A stretch of DNA of 59,248 nucleotides, from the NCBI GenBank assembly GCA_902565595.1, contig CACFFD010000005.1:1-59248 (forward strand), read 5' to 3'. Position numbers and translations under genes: made by a program. The notes under the pieces were generated by a model, which saw only the letters and a program-made list of their open reading frames with translations, was not told the DNA's origin and did not search any database. Below are positions 1 through 8,698 of this stretch, one piece after another. The first letter of the stretch is position 1, and every line of letters begins with the position of its first letter. Source of the DNA: Actinomycetota bacterium. Lineage in GTDB: Bacteria > Actinomycetota > Acidimicrobiia > Acidimicrobiales > UBA8592.

Positions 1-996
1 AGCCAAGCAGCAGGGGCCGCTGACACAATGGTTTCAAAATTAGGGCTCACTGGTCTCCAATTCATAAACGTTGCTAACGGCTGTGCTACTGGAGGGTCCG
101 CTCTCTTTTCTGCCTACAACTCCATTGCGTCTGGAGCTTTCGATCTCGGAATCGCAGTAGGGTATGACAAACATGAGAGAGGTGCGTTTAGGGTAAACAC
201 CCGTTCACATGGACTTGGAGACTGGTATGGGAAACAAGGACTCGCACTAACCACCCAATTCTTCGGGATGAAGATCAACCGGTATATGGAAAAGTACGAT
301 ATAAGCCATAATACTCTTGCAAAAATCTCTGCGAAGGCTTTCCGCAACGCAGAACACAACCCAAATGCATGGAGAAGACAACCTTTCAGCGAAGAACAGA
401 TACTTGAATCAGACATGCTTAGCTATCCTCTGACAAAATTCATGTTCTGCTCTCCGGCCGAAGGTGGAGTAGCTCTCATCCTTGCTCGAGCAGATCAAGC
501 ACACAAATATACGGACACTCCTGTTTATCTCAACGCTGCTGTCGTTCGCAGTCGCAGGTGGGGTTCATTTGAAGTAATGGCACCATGGATCGCCCTTGAT
601 GATGCTGCTGGTCCTACTGTTGACACTTCAAAGGCCGCCTTCGAAATGGCAGGAATAGGCCCCGAAGATATTGATGTCGCCCAATTGCAAGATACAGAGG
701 CAGGCGCTGAAATCATGCACATGGCTGAGAATGGATTTTGCGAACATGGTGAGCAAGAGAGAATGATCCAGCAGGGCGAAACAGAAATCGGTGGAAAGCT
801 TCCTGTGAACACCGATGGCGGATGCTTAGCTAATGGAGAACCAGTCGGCGCTTCAGGATTACGGCAGGTATATGAAAATGTTCTCCAGCTCCGAGGAGCT
901 GCTGGAAAGCGTCAGGTCCCAAATGACCCTAATGTGGCATACACGCACGTATACGGTGCTCCGGGAATAAGCGGAGTAACCATACTCAGCAAATAA
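1..996 (+). CDS. Thiolase family protein (SCP-x/lipid-transfer type), 5' end outside window
   Basis: The reading frame is open from base 1, so the gene begins upstream and only its C-terminal 331 codons are visible. The motif NVANGCATGGSAL carries the nucleophilic Cys (codon 82-84) of thiolases. The C-terminus has the thiolase-type glycine-rich segment NGEPVGASG, in which the usual catalytic His of GHP is Glu. The internal HDCF-type motif reads LQDTE. These changes are seen in actinobacterial lipid-transfer-like thiolases, so the protein may carry out a non-canonical thiolase or retro-Claisen reaction on lipid or steroid side-chain CoA esters (inference). It converges with a three-gene minus-strand operon. 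Confidence 0.85.
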   Translation, partial: SQAAGAADTMVSKLGLTGLQFINVANGCATGGSALFSAYNSIASGAFDLGIAVGYDKHERGAFRVNTRSHGLGDWYGKQGLALTTQFFGMKINRYMEKYDISHNTLAKISAKAFRNAEHNPNAWRRQPFSEEQILESDMLSYPLTKFMFCSPAEGGVALILARADQAHKYTDTPVYLNAAVVRSRRWGSFEVMAPWIALDDAAGPTVDTSKAAFEMAGIGPEDIDVAQLQDTEAGAEIMHMAENGFCEHGEQERMIQQGETEIGGKLPVNTDGGCLANGEPVGASGLRQVYENVLQLRGAAGKRQVPNDPNVAYTHVYGAPGISGVTILSK

Positions 997-1025
997 AGAC
1001 TATTAGCCAAGCTATTTCCTTCGTT

Positions 1026-1463
1026 CTATTCGGCTTTCCAAACAAGACGTCCGCCCATTCCCATTCCTTTCAGGATCACTGCCTTTGAAGGAATGATCGA
1101 CATGAAAGCTACATCAGGGGATTCTGTTGGGCCACCAGGCGCAAAAGCATTTAAGTCATAGTCAAAAACGCCTTCCCAGAGTCGCTGTTTCGTTTCTAGG
1201 TCTGTAAACAATTCTGCATGTCCCCAAATAATCAAGCTATCAAAGTTCGTCTCAGGGCTTACTTGCCAATGGCATGACACAATTGGGGACGTCTGTATAT
1301 TCTTGGCTTTGACTGAATCAACGCCAACCATAGTCCAGAGAGTCTGCTGTTCCCAGCAAGGATGCACAGGAGTTACATAAGGTGTACCTGACGGGCTAAT
1401 GGTTCCGATATGCGCCCACTCGCCCAACTTTTGGGATTCGTCGATCACCTCTTGGAGATTCAT
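1026..1463 (-). CDS. Pyridoxamine 5'-phosphate oxidase-like / FDOR split-barrel protein
   Basis: A 145-residue protein of the PNPOx-like split beta-barrel superfamily, which binds FMN, F420 or haem. The N-terminal strand-loop pattern (HIGTISPSGTPYVTPVHP, residues about 18-35) and the later LIIWGHAELFTD segment are typical. It is the last gene of a minus-strand operon after a luciferase-like oxidoreductase and a thiolase-like protein, so a redox step on the same substrate is plausible. The cofactor cannot be assigned from sequence alone. The ATG at 1463 is the only good start; no clear ribosome-binding site is visible. Confidence 0.75.
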   Translation of the reverse strand: MNLQEVIDESQKLGEWAHIGTISPSGTPYVTPVHPCWEQQTLWTMVGVDSVKAKNIQTSPIVSCHWQVSPETNFDSLIIWGHAELFTDLETKQRLWEGVFDYDLNAFAPGGPTESPDVAFMSIIPSKAVILKGMGMGGRLVWKAE

Positions 1464-1507
1464 ATCAACACAATAGCTCTAAAACTCATTCTTTTCTTAA
1501 AGCTTGA

Positions 1508-2989
1508 TCAAGCCACCAAACTGATCGATCCGTCTGAATCAATATCTGCAGAACGCCCAATGTACTCCTGTTGCATCATTTCAGCCATGAGCATTTGGTC
1601 ATCTGTCGTCGTTAGTGCCCTTCTTCCATCACTCATGAGAGATGAAATTAGTGCAGTCTCAGGCCCTTCACGATTATGCATGACTGTATAAGCTTCGATA
1701 GTTGCTGGCCCCTTTGGAGTTTCATCGACTTCTCTTAAAGGGTTTTCATCTATTTCTAACTGCACATTGACTCTTCTAAACGGCTTTGAAGGAGGAGAAG
1801 AGCCGTAAATTCCGCATGCCTGTTTTGTGGCATAACCACCGTTTGCATGAACATAACCCATTTCGCCCGTTTCACGAATGGCATCTATTGTGCTTGCGAT
1901 TGCATGAATCACATAGCTATTCATTGGGCCTCCGAAAAATGGGAGGCCGCCTGTCGTTGTAACAATTCGATCGGAAGAAATCCCAAGTTCAGTCATAATC
2001 AACTGAACACAGGAAGGAAAGCAAGAATACAAGTCCATGTGACCTACTTCATCGACGGAAAGTCCCGCTAGTTCAAAACAACGGTTACCTGTAATCCTCA
2101 TGGCTGGCGATTCATGAAAACTGTCTCTTTGAGAGAACAAATATGATGCATTGCCGTCGGTCGCTACATGAGGGAAGACCCACCTATCTCGGCTAATGCC
2201 AAGCAATTGGGCTTTCTCCACGGAGCACACAATTATCGCTCCGCCATAATCAACAAAGGAATTTGCATTCATGGATTTCGTGTATGGGTACCCAACCATA
2301 CGATTCGTCGGGCTTGGCGTTTTGATCTCCTCTGCTGTCATTGGAGATCTCACCCATGCAAATGGATTAGCAACGGCAACCTTATTAAACCCTTCCCACA
2401 AATCTGCTATGCGGTCCCGATGCTCTTGGTGGGTTTCCCCCAAAGAGAACCGAATTGCAGATTCAAATAAGGCATATATCTGCGTGGGCATATAAAACCC
2501 GTTAGATCGTTCATGCTCTGAGGACATGGGGACATTCTCACCAAAAGGAGTTGCGGGTTCTAACTCTTTTTCGCTTCCGGATCTTGGGAGTTCAAGACCG
2601 AGCTTTTTGAGTTTGTTCTTGCTATAAACTGCTTCTCCTCCGGTAATGACTGCAATATCAATCTGGTTTGCCGATATCAGTTCGCAAACTTCGCTGACAC
2701 ATGCCTGAGGCATGTTTCCACCCATTGCAGTTAAAAAGGTTCGTGCTTCAGGTGATCCAATAGATTCCAAAATTAACCGACCAGGATCTGGGTACCTCCA
2801 CATGCCCCCAATGACAAGCATTTGATCTATCGAATTCAATAATGATGGGCAGCCGGCGTCATCGGCAGCTAAACGGACAGCTTCTTCCATCAAGCGATAT
2901 TGCTCAAGTGCGGCCGTAACATCACCGAGCTGCTGTTTGTATTGACCTACTCCAACGATTACGGGGAGTCGCTTGTCCAATTTTTCCAT
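1508..2989 (-). CDS. Long thiolase-like acetyl-CoA acetyltransferase
   Basis: At 493 residues it is longer than classical thiolases (about 390-400) and matches the actinobacterial long thiolase-like family with an additional C-terminal OB-like part. The N-terminus (LPVIVGVGQYKQ) and the mid-protein GGNMPQACVSEV segment, with a possible nucleophilic Cys, are thiolase-like. Near the C-terminus HANGGYATKQACGIYGS takes the place of the usual glycine/His/Cys catalytic segment; Gln stands where related proteins have His. It starts 2 bp after the stop of the upstream LLM oxidoreductase, so the two are co-transcribed. Likely role: carbon-carbon cleavage or formation on acyl-CoA in lipid catabolism; the exact reaction is unknown. 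Confidence 0.75.
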   Translation of the reverse strand: MEKLDKRLPVIVGVGQYKQQLGDVTAALEQYRLMEEAVRLAADDAGCPSLLNSIDQMLVIGGMWRYPDPGRLILESIGSPEARTFLTAMGGNMPQACVSEVCELISANQIDIAVITGGEAVYSKNKLKKLGLELPRSGSEKELEPATPFGENVPMSSEHERSNGFYMPTQIYALFESAIRFSLGETHQEHRDRIADLWEGFNKVAVANPFAWVRSPMTAEEIKTPSPTNRMVGYPYTKSMNANSFVDYGGAIIVCSVEKAQLLGISRDRWVFPHVATDGNASYLFSQRDSFHESPAMRITGNRCFELAGLSVDEVGHMDLYSCFPSCVQLIMTELGISSDRIVTTTGGLPFFGGPMNSYVIHAIASTIDAIRETGEMGYVHANGGYATKQACGIYGSSPPSKPFRRVNVQLEIDENPLREVDETPKGPATIEAYTVMHNREGPETALISSLMSDGRRALTTTDDQMLMAEMMQQEYIGRSADIDSDGSISLVA

Positions 2990-2991
2990 CG

Positions 2992-4014
2992 TTAACTCAC
3001 TAGATCATGCACGAAACGGACAAGATCCACTCCTCCCGAAATTAGCATGGTATCAACAACAGATTCTTCCCACATCGCGAGTTCATCCTTGATTTTTTCT
3101 GGTGGGCCGAGAAGTGAAATAGCCTCTACCATGGATGTTGGAACTGCTGCTATCGCATCTTTCTTGTTCCCTTCAAGGTAGAAATCTTGAATCTTTTCGC
3201 ATTCTGCTTCGAAACCCATTCTCGCAAATACGTCGTAATGGAAATTTTGACCTTTCGCCCCCATCCCTCCAGCATAGAGAGCGATCATCGGACGCAAGAA
3301 ATCTGCACATGTCTCTACATCTTCTCCTGGAATTACTGTGACAGTGCAGGCCACTTCAAAATCTCCCCACCCATGTCTTCCAGCTGTATCAAAGCCGTTC
3401 TGAAGGGCATTCTTATAGAAGTCATTGTCTTTCGGAGCAAAGAAAAGCGGCAACCAACCATCGCAAATCTCTGCAGAAAGAGCAACATTCTTAGGCCCTT
3501 CAGCCGCTAGGTATATAGGAATTTCATTTCGCAACGGATGAACGGTTGACTTAAGCGGTTTTCCAAGTCCAGTCCCATCTGGGAAAGGCATCGAATAGTG
3601 CTTTCCTTGAAATTCAACGGGTTCTTTTCGAGCAACAATAGAGCGGACGATCTCAACAAATTCTCGTGTTCGAGCCAAAGGACGAGGGTAGGGCTGGCCA
3701 TACCACCCTTCAACAACCTGAGGGCCAGAAGCTCCAAGCCCGAGAATAAATCTCCCGCCGCTTAGATGATCCATTGTGATTGCAGCCATCGCCGTTGCGG
3801 CCGGAGTTCTTGCCGACATTTGCATGATCGCAGTGCCGAGCTTGACATTCTTTGTATTAGCTCCCCACCAGGCCAAAGGACTTAAGGCATCTGACCCATA
3901 CGCTTCTGCTGTCCAAATATGTTCAAACCCGAGTTTGTCACACTCGGCGACGACCTTTTCAACTCCTTCTGGAGGGCCCGCACTCCAATATCCAGTGTTA
4001 TAACCTAGTTTCAC
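2992..4014 (-). CDS. LLM-class F420-type oxidoreductase
   Basis: A TIM-barrel luciferase-like monooxygenase family protein of about 340 residues. It shows the usual N-terminal pattern of strand, GFEHIWTAEAYGSDA, then LGTAIMQMSARTPAATAM and LSGGRFILGLGASGPQVVEGWYG, the signature of actinobacterial F420-dependent members. The frame is open to a TTG at 4026, but a GGAGG lies 5 nt before the GTG at 4014, so the GTG is preferred. It is first in the minus-strand operon with the long thiolase and the PNPOx-like protein. Hydride transfer with F420H2 is inferred from the family; FMN use cannot be excluded. Confidence 0.85.
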   Translation of the reverse strand: MKLGYNTGYWSAGPPEGVEKVVAECDKLGFEHIWTAEAYGSDALSPLAWWGANTKNVKLGTAIMQMSARTPAATAMAAITMDHLSGGRFILGLGASGPQVVEGWYGQPYPRPLARTREFVEIVRSIVARKEPVEFQGKHYSMPFPDGTGLGKPLKSTVHPLRNEIPIYLAAEGPKNVALSAEICDGWLPLFFAPKDNDFYKNALQNGFDTAGRHGWGDFEVACTVTVIPGEDVETCADFLRPMIALYAGGMGAKGQNFHYDVFARMGFEAECEKIQDFYLEGNKKDAIAAVPTSMVEAISLLGPPEKIKDELAMWEESVVDTMLISGGVDLVRFVHDLVS

Positions 4015-4142
4015 ATCTACCTCCAAAGTCTGATAGCAAATCTATCTACAGCAATTGATCTTAAAGCTTTCCTAGACTATCAAGGTCCACGATAGGTAAA
4101 ACAATCGTATTACTGCTAAACAGCATTAAAGGAAGGATTGAT

Positions 4143-4622
4143 ATGGCTGATAACAATGACCCATATTCTGAGATTGCTATGCTGGTCCACAGATACGCAG
4201 ATGCTGTCGTTCATCGGAATGGCGAACAGTGGTCTTCTACATGGACTGAGGACGCAGTTTGGGATCTTGGAGGTGGAAGGCTCGTTGAAGGGCTGGATGC
4301 AATAAAGGAACTCTGGTACGGGGCTATGCAGGGTTTTGAAGCAACTATTCAAACTGTCCTCAATGGCGGTGTAGAAATTGATTCGTCTGGCGATACCGCT
4401 ACCGGTCGGTGGTATATCCAAGAACAAGTAGTTCGCTCAAATGGAGATAGAGGTATCCTTATGGCCCACTATGACGACGAGTACGAACGAACGGCTGAAG
4501 GCTGGAAGTTCAGCAGAAGATTCCTGCAACCGCATTATGCTGGCCCCCATGATCTATCCGCAGAGTTCTTATGCTCTGCCGAGAAGTTGAAAGAAAGAAA
4601 CGTAGAAGGAGTAGACGTATGA
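4143..4622 (+). CDS. SnoaL-like / NTF2-fold protein
   Basis: A 159-residue protein with the NTF2-like cone fold pattern: an N-terminal helix (EIAMLVHRYADAVVHRNGEQW), a WTEDAVWDLGG strand, and a C-terminal strand ending in a GWKFSRRFLQPHY motif. Such proteins are small cyclases, hydratases, dehydratases or ring-hydroxylase accessory-like proteins; no specific reaction can be named. GGAAGG precedes the ATG by 6 nt. It is the first gene of a five-gene plus-strand operon, and its TGA overlaps the next ATG (ATGA). Confidence 0.7.
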   Translation: MADNNDPYSEIAMLVHRYADAVVHRNGEQWSSTWTEDAVWDLGGGRLVEGLDAIKELWYGAMQGFEATIQTVLNGGVEIDSSGDTATGRWYIQEQVVRSNGDRGILMAHYDDEYERTAEGWKFSRRFLQPHYAGPHDLSAEFLCSAEKLKERNVEGVDV

Positions 4623-5650
4623 AAGTAGATGGCGGATTAGGAATGGGGTTTTCTCCAAATATCGCTGAAATCGCCCGCGAAGCAAAATCTCAAGAAGATC
4701 GAGGGTATGACGGAATCTGGACAGCGGAAACAAGCCACGACCCGTTTCTTCCATTAGCGATAGCTGCAGAACATACGGAAAAGTTGGAAATCGGAACAGC
4801 GATAGCGGTAGCTTTCGCCCGAAACCCGATGGTGCTCGCAAACATCGGCTGGGACCTTCAAGCGTTAAGCAATGGAAGGTTCAATCTTGGCCTTGGAAGC
4901 CAAATTAAGCCACACATTACAAAACGTTTCAGCATGGAATGGTCTAAGCCAGCCGCAAGGATGCGTGAAATGATTTCAGCGATGCACGCTATCTGGGATT
5001 CATGGCTTAATGGAACAAAGCTCGACTTCAGAGGTGACTTTTACACTCATACACTTATGACCCCATTCTTTGCCCCTAATAAGGCAGACTTGGATGGCTT
5101 CGGACCTCCAAAAGTCTATTTAGCTGCAGTGGGCGGGCTTATGACTCAGGTAGCTGGCGAAGTATGTGATGGCATTATCTGCCATGGCTTCACAACCGAA
5201 AAATACCTACGCGAGGTAACAATTCCCAATATCGAAGAGGGAAGAAAGAGGGCCGGAAAGTCGTTGGATGACTTTTCCATCTCAGGCCCTTTCTTCGTTG
5301 TAACCGGCCAGAACGAAGAGCAAATGCAGAATGCTGAAACTGCTACTCGCCAGCAAATCGCTTTCTATGCGTCAACTCCTGCATATCGGGGAGTTCTTGA
5401 TATTCATGGATGGGGAGGCCTGCAGGAAGAACTAAACCAACTCTCGAAGCAAGGCGAGTGGGTAAAGATGGGCACTCTCATCGACGATGAGATACTAAAT
5501 ACATTCGCAGTAGTGGCAGAACCTGACAAAGTCGCCCCAGAGTTGGAAAGAAGATACGGGGACGTAATTGACCGATTAAGCTTCTACGCGCCAGGGCAAG
5601 CGAATCCTGAACAATGGCGCGAAGTCATGGAAGCCCTAAAGAGCATCTAG
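4619..5650 (+). CDS. LLM-class F420-type oxidoreductase (TIGR03617-like)
   Basis: A 343-residue luciferase-like TIM-barrel protein: DRGYDGIWTAETSHDPFLP, IGTAIAVAFARNPMVLA and LSNGRFNLGLGSQIKPHI are the characteristic strands of the family. The open frame extends 16 codons upstream, but the ATG at 4619 overlaps the preceding TGA as ATGA and has GAAGGAG about 8 nt upstream, so this start is chosen. Its position between a SnoaL-like gene and a kinase-like gene suggests catabolism of a lipid or isoprenoid-like compound (inference). It probably uses F420. Confidence 0.85.
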   Translation: MKVDGGLGMGFSPNIAEIAREAKSQEDRGYDGIWTAETSHDPFLPLAIAAEHTEKLEIGTAIAVAFARNPMVLANIGWDLQALSNGRFNLGLGSQIKPHITKRFSMEWSKPAARMREMISAMHAIWDSWLNGTKLDFRGDFYTHTLMTPFFAPNKADLDGFGPPKVYLAAVGGLMTQVAGEVCDGIICHGFTTEKYLREVTIPNIEEGRKRAGKSLDDFSISGPFFVVTGQNEEQMQNAETATRQQIAFYASTPAYRGVLDIHGWGGLQEELNQLSKQGEWVKMGTLIDDEILNTFAVVAEPDKVAPELERRYGDVIDRLSFYAPGQANPEQWREVMEALKSI

Positions 5651-5679
5651 CCTTTTCTTTTGACTACATACTTCCACCT

Positions 5680-6753
5680 ATGATCCCATCAACGGTCAGC
5701 GATATTTCCCCCGCCTGGCTTAACACAGTCCTGCCCAAAGAATTCGGAGAAATAGTACAAATTGATTGGGTAGATGTAGGCGAAGGTGTTGGAATCTTAG
5801 GAGAAGTAAGCCGCCTCGTTCTGACATATGGGCAAGGGCATACTGGCCCGAAAACCCTTATCGCTAAATGCCAGTCCCATGCTCAAGAGAACATCTCTCT
5901 GTGCGTGTCTATGGGGTACTACTCCCGTGAAGTTAACTTCTACAATCAATGCCAAGACAATTTCCCTATTCCGACACCTCGTAGTTTCTTCTCAGACATC
6001 CATGAGGATGGAACTCCATTTACAATCTTGCTTGAAGAGATATCGAATGCAGGCGTGATGGATCAAACGTCCGGAGCTGGAATACAAGAAACAGCATCCG
6101 TCTTTTCACTACTTGCAAAACTGCATGCACACTATTGGGAAACAGAGGAACTATACGCACTCGATTGGCTTCCTCCTATGAATAATGAGATGTACAAAAC
6201 ATCTCAGACTTTAGCCAAAACCCTTATAGATAAGTTCAAGGCTCAGTGGTCTATGAGAGTTGATACAGAAACTTTGGAAGCAATTGAGGAATTCATCCCA
6301 AGATATCCTGAATTTCTCGATTGGGCTGTGAGTTGTGGAAACCAAACTTTTATCCATAATGACGCCCGGTGCGAGAACTATATGTTCGAACAAGATGGCT
6401 CGATCACTATGATTGACTTCCAATATTGCACACGCTTCTGGGGTGCTTGGGATATTTCTAATTGGTTAAGTGCTTCTATGAAGATTGAAGATAGAAAAAA
6501 ATACGGGCATGAACTCGTAAATCATTACCACAACGAGTTAGTTGACAATGGTGTGGAGAGTTATTCGCTCGATCAATGCTGGCATGACTTGAAGGCAAGT
6601 CTGGCGGTCCAGTCGTACAATCAAATAATCGATAATGATCTTGACTATTCTAATGAGCGTGGACAGCGACTTTTGGAGAAATGTATCCTTAGGACATTTT
6701 CGGCAGCATCAGACTATGAAGTCGCATCATTTCTCAAAGGGGTAAATTTATAA
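5680..6753 (+). CDS. CHK/APH-like small-molecule kinase
   Basis: About 357 residues of the aminoglycoside phosphotransferase/choline-kinase-like fold, closest to the CHK (ecdysteroid-kinase-like) group. Visible elements are an ATP-site Lys in KTLIAKCQSHAQEN, the hinge region LLEEISNAGV, the catalytic loop FIHNDARCENYMF (HxDxRxxN) and the metal-binding DFQ that follows. The open frame reaches back to 5614, inside the previous gene; the ATG at 5680 is preferred because the protein family pattern begins there, although no clear ribosome-binding site precedes it. The stop overlaps the ATG of surE (TAATG). Substrate unknown; neighbours suggest a hydroxylated lipid or CoA-bound intermediate. Confidence 0.75.
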   Translation: MIPSTVSDISPAWLNTVLPKEFGEIVQIDWVDVGEGVGILGEVSRLVLTYGQGHTGPKTLIAKCQSHAQENISLCVSMGYYSREVNFYNQCQDNFPIPTPRSFFSDIHEDGTPFTILLEEISNAGVMDQTSGAGIQETASVFSLLAKLHAHYWETEELYALDWLPPMNNEMYKTSQTLAKTLIDKFKAQWSMRVDTETLEAIEEFIPRYPEFLDWAVSCGNQTFIHNDARCENYMFEQDGSITMIDFQYCTRFWGAWDISNWLSASMKIEDRKKYGHELVNHYHNELVDNGVESYSLDQCWHDLKASLAVQSYNQIIDNDLDYSNERGQRLLEKCILRTFSAASDYEVASFLKGVNL

Positions 6754-7529
6754 TGGCAAGAATTGTCCTTACGAACGACGACGGTGTCGGCTCTTCTGGG
6801 ATCCATGCTCTAGCAATAGCTCTGGATAATGAGGGCCACGACATTGCTGTGGTTGCTCCTTCAGGAGAAAGGTCCGGTTGGGGTGCCGGTGTCGGAACCC
6901 TCGATGACGGTGCGGAATTTGCAGTTAAGCAATACAAAATCTCAGGTAACGAGCACATTGAAGCATGGGGGCTAGATGGCCCACCGGCCTTCTGTGTCTT
7001 GTCTGCAATGCTTGGGAGATTTGGTGAACCGCCGGAATTAGTCATCTCGGGAAGCAATGACGGAGCAAATTGCGGTCGAGGGATCCTTCATTCCGGAACC
7101 GTCGGCGCAGCAATGATCGCCCAAAATTTTGGCATCTCAGGTATCGCTGTTAGTCAGAAAAGGGATGGGAAGCCCATGTTATGGGAAACGAGCGGCGCAG
7201 TTACAGTAGCCGCTGTTCGCCAGATTCTTGAGCTTCCCCGGAAAACCGTGTGGAATATCAATATTCCAAATGAACGGATTGACTCGTTGCGGGGAGTTCG
7301 CTGGGGAAGGATTGCTGCTTTCGGAACGACAAAAACATCTCTTGAGGAAACTCGACCTGGGATCCTTCGAATAAAAGTTACCCCAAGAGACGTTGAATTG
7401 AGCCCCGATACAGATACCGCTTTGGTTGATGCGGGGTATGTCTCAGTAACTGGACTGATAGGGTTTCGAACTGATGGAGTGGAAACTCCAAATATTGTTA
7501 CTTCTTTGGAAGAATCTATACTCTCGTAA
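6753..7529 (+). CDS. surE: SurE-type 5'/3'-nucleotidase
   Basis: A 258-residue survival protein E family phosphatase. The metal-binding LTNDDG (residues 6-11), the APSGERSGWG segment and the SGSNDGANCGRGILHSGTVGAA block (split across the active site, with Asn and Ser/Thr ligands) are all present. SurE removes phosphate from nucleoside monophosphates and other phosphomonoesters. It is translationally coupled to the upstream kinase-like gene by TAATG, with AAAGGGG about 10 nt before the start. The coupling of a small-molecule kinase and a phosphatase inside a catabolic operon is unusual and may point to a phosphorylated intermediate rather than a nucleotide role. Confidence 0.9.
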   Translation: MARIVLTNDDGVGSSGIHALAIALDNEGHDIAVVAPSGERSGWGAGVGTLDDGAEFAVKQYKISGNEHIEAWGLDGPPAFCVLSAMLGRFGEPPELVISGSNDGANCGRGILHSGTVGAAMIAQNFGISGIAVSQKRDGKPMLWETSGAVTVAAVRQILELPRKTVWNINIPNERIDSLRGVRWGRIAAFGTTKTSLEETRPGILRIKVTPRDVELSPDTDTALVDAGYVSVTGLIGFRTDGVETPNIVTSLEESILS

Positions 7530-7546
7530 GGCAGGAAGGGAGAACT

Positions 7547-8695
7547 ATGGAACGAACTATTTTTGAATCAGAGCATCACTTGTTCCGAGAGTCGTTCAGA
7601 CAATTTGTTGATAAGGAAATAGTTCCGAACAATCAGGCTTGGGAAGAGAAAGGTATCGTCGATCGTTCGCTGTTTGAGATTGCCGGATCGAACGGCTTTT
7701 TGGGTGTTGATATTCCCCAAGAATTCGGAGGAGGCGGGATCGCAGATTACCGCTTTAATCAAATCATGCAAGAGGAATTTGATATGGCTGGGGTTGCTGC
7801 AGCAGCTTCTGGGTTGGGGTTACATAATGACATATGTATCCCTTATTTCTTAGAATTCTGCTCTGAGGAACAACGGGCACGGTGGCTACCGGGATTGACG
7901 AGCGGTCAATACATCACTGCCATAGCTATGTCAGAGCCAGGAACAGGTTCCGATTTGGCATCTATCGCGACTACAGCAACTAAGGATGGGGACTCTTTTG
8001 TATTAAATGGTGCTAAAACTTTCATTTCGAATGGAATTATTAGTGATCTGGTGATTGTGGCGGCAAAAACAAATCCTGAAGCTGGGCATAGAGGAGTTTC
8101 GCTACTAGTTGTTGAAAGGGGCATGGAAGGCTTTGAACGAGGGCGCAACCTTGACAAAGTTGGGAGACACAGCCAGGACACCGCGGAGCTTTTCTTTACA
8201 GATGTTCGGGTTCCGGCTGAAAACCTTTTAGGAGAAGAGAATAAGGGGTTCTACTATATGATGTTCAACCTTCCTCAAGAAAGGCTGAACATCGCCATCT
8301 CAGCAGTCGCGGGAACACAATACGCGTTTGATCTGACTCTGGAGTATGTGAAGGAACGGCAGGCGTTTGGACAACCAATTGGGAGTTTTCAGAATACACG
8401 TTTCAAGATGGCTGAGATTGCTACTGAACTAGAGCTTGCTTGGGCGTTCATTGATAAATGCGTACTTGCCCATAACCTCAAAAACCTCACTGCAGATGAA
8501 GCAGCTATGGCTAAATGGTGGGCAACTGAGCTTCAGAAGCGAGCAATCGACCAATGCCTTCAATTCTTTGGAGGGTACGGATATATGGAGGAGTACCCAA
8601 TTTCACGTCTATGGCGCGACGGAAGAGTGCAAAGCATTTACGGTGGAACAACAGAAATTATGAAAGAAATAGTGGGAAGAGGACTTGGGCTTTAA
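7547..8695 (+). CDS. Long-chain-type acyl-CoA dehydrogenase
   Basis: A 382-residue FAD acyl-CoA dehydrogenase. The FAD-binding AMSEPGTGSDLASI motif is present. The C-terminal IYGGTTEIMKEI has Gly where medium-chain enzymes carry the catalytic Glu, and the Glu lies instead in LPQERL, as in the LCAD and isovaleryl-CoA dehydrogenase types; helix sequences (LEYVKERQAFGQPIG) also resemble LCAD. It starts 17 bp after surE with GGAAGGGAGA as ribosome-binding site and ends the plus-strand operon, converging on an SDR gene 3 bp away. With the nearby APH-like kinases it could act like ACAD10/11 or LvaC on 4-phosphoacyl-CoA; this is inference. Confidence 0.92.
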   Translation: MERTIFESEHHLFRESFRQFVDKEIVPNNQAWEEKGIVDRSLFEIAGSNGFLGVDIPQEFGGGGIADYRFNQIMQEEFDMAGVAAAASGLGLHNDICIPYFLEFCSEEQRARWLPGLTSGQYITAIAMSEPGTGSDLASIATTATKDGDSFVLNGAKTFISNGIISDLVIVAAKTNPEAGHRGVSLLVVERGMEGFERGRNLDKVGRHSQDTAELFFTDVRVPAENLLGEENKGFYYMMFNLPQERLNIAISAVAGTQYAFDLTLEYVKERQAFGQPIGSFQNTRFKMAEIATELELAWAFIDKCVLAHNLKNLTADEAAMAKWWATELQKRAIDQCLQFFGGYGYMEEYPISRLWRDGRVQSIYGGTTEIMKEIVGRGLGL

Positions 8696-8698
8696 GGC

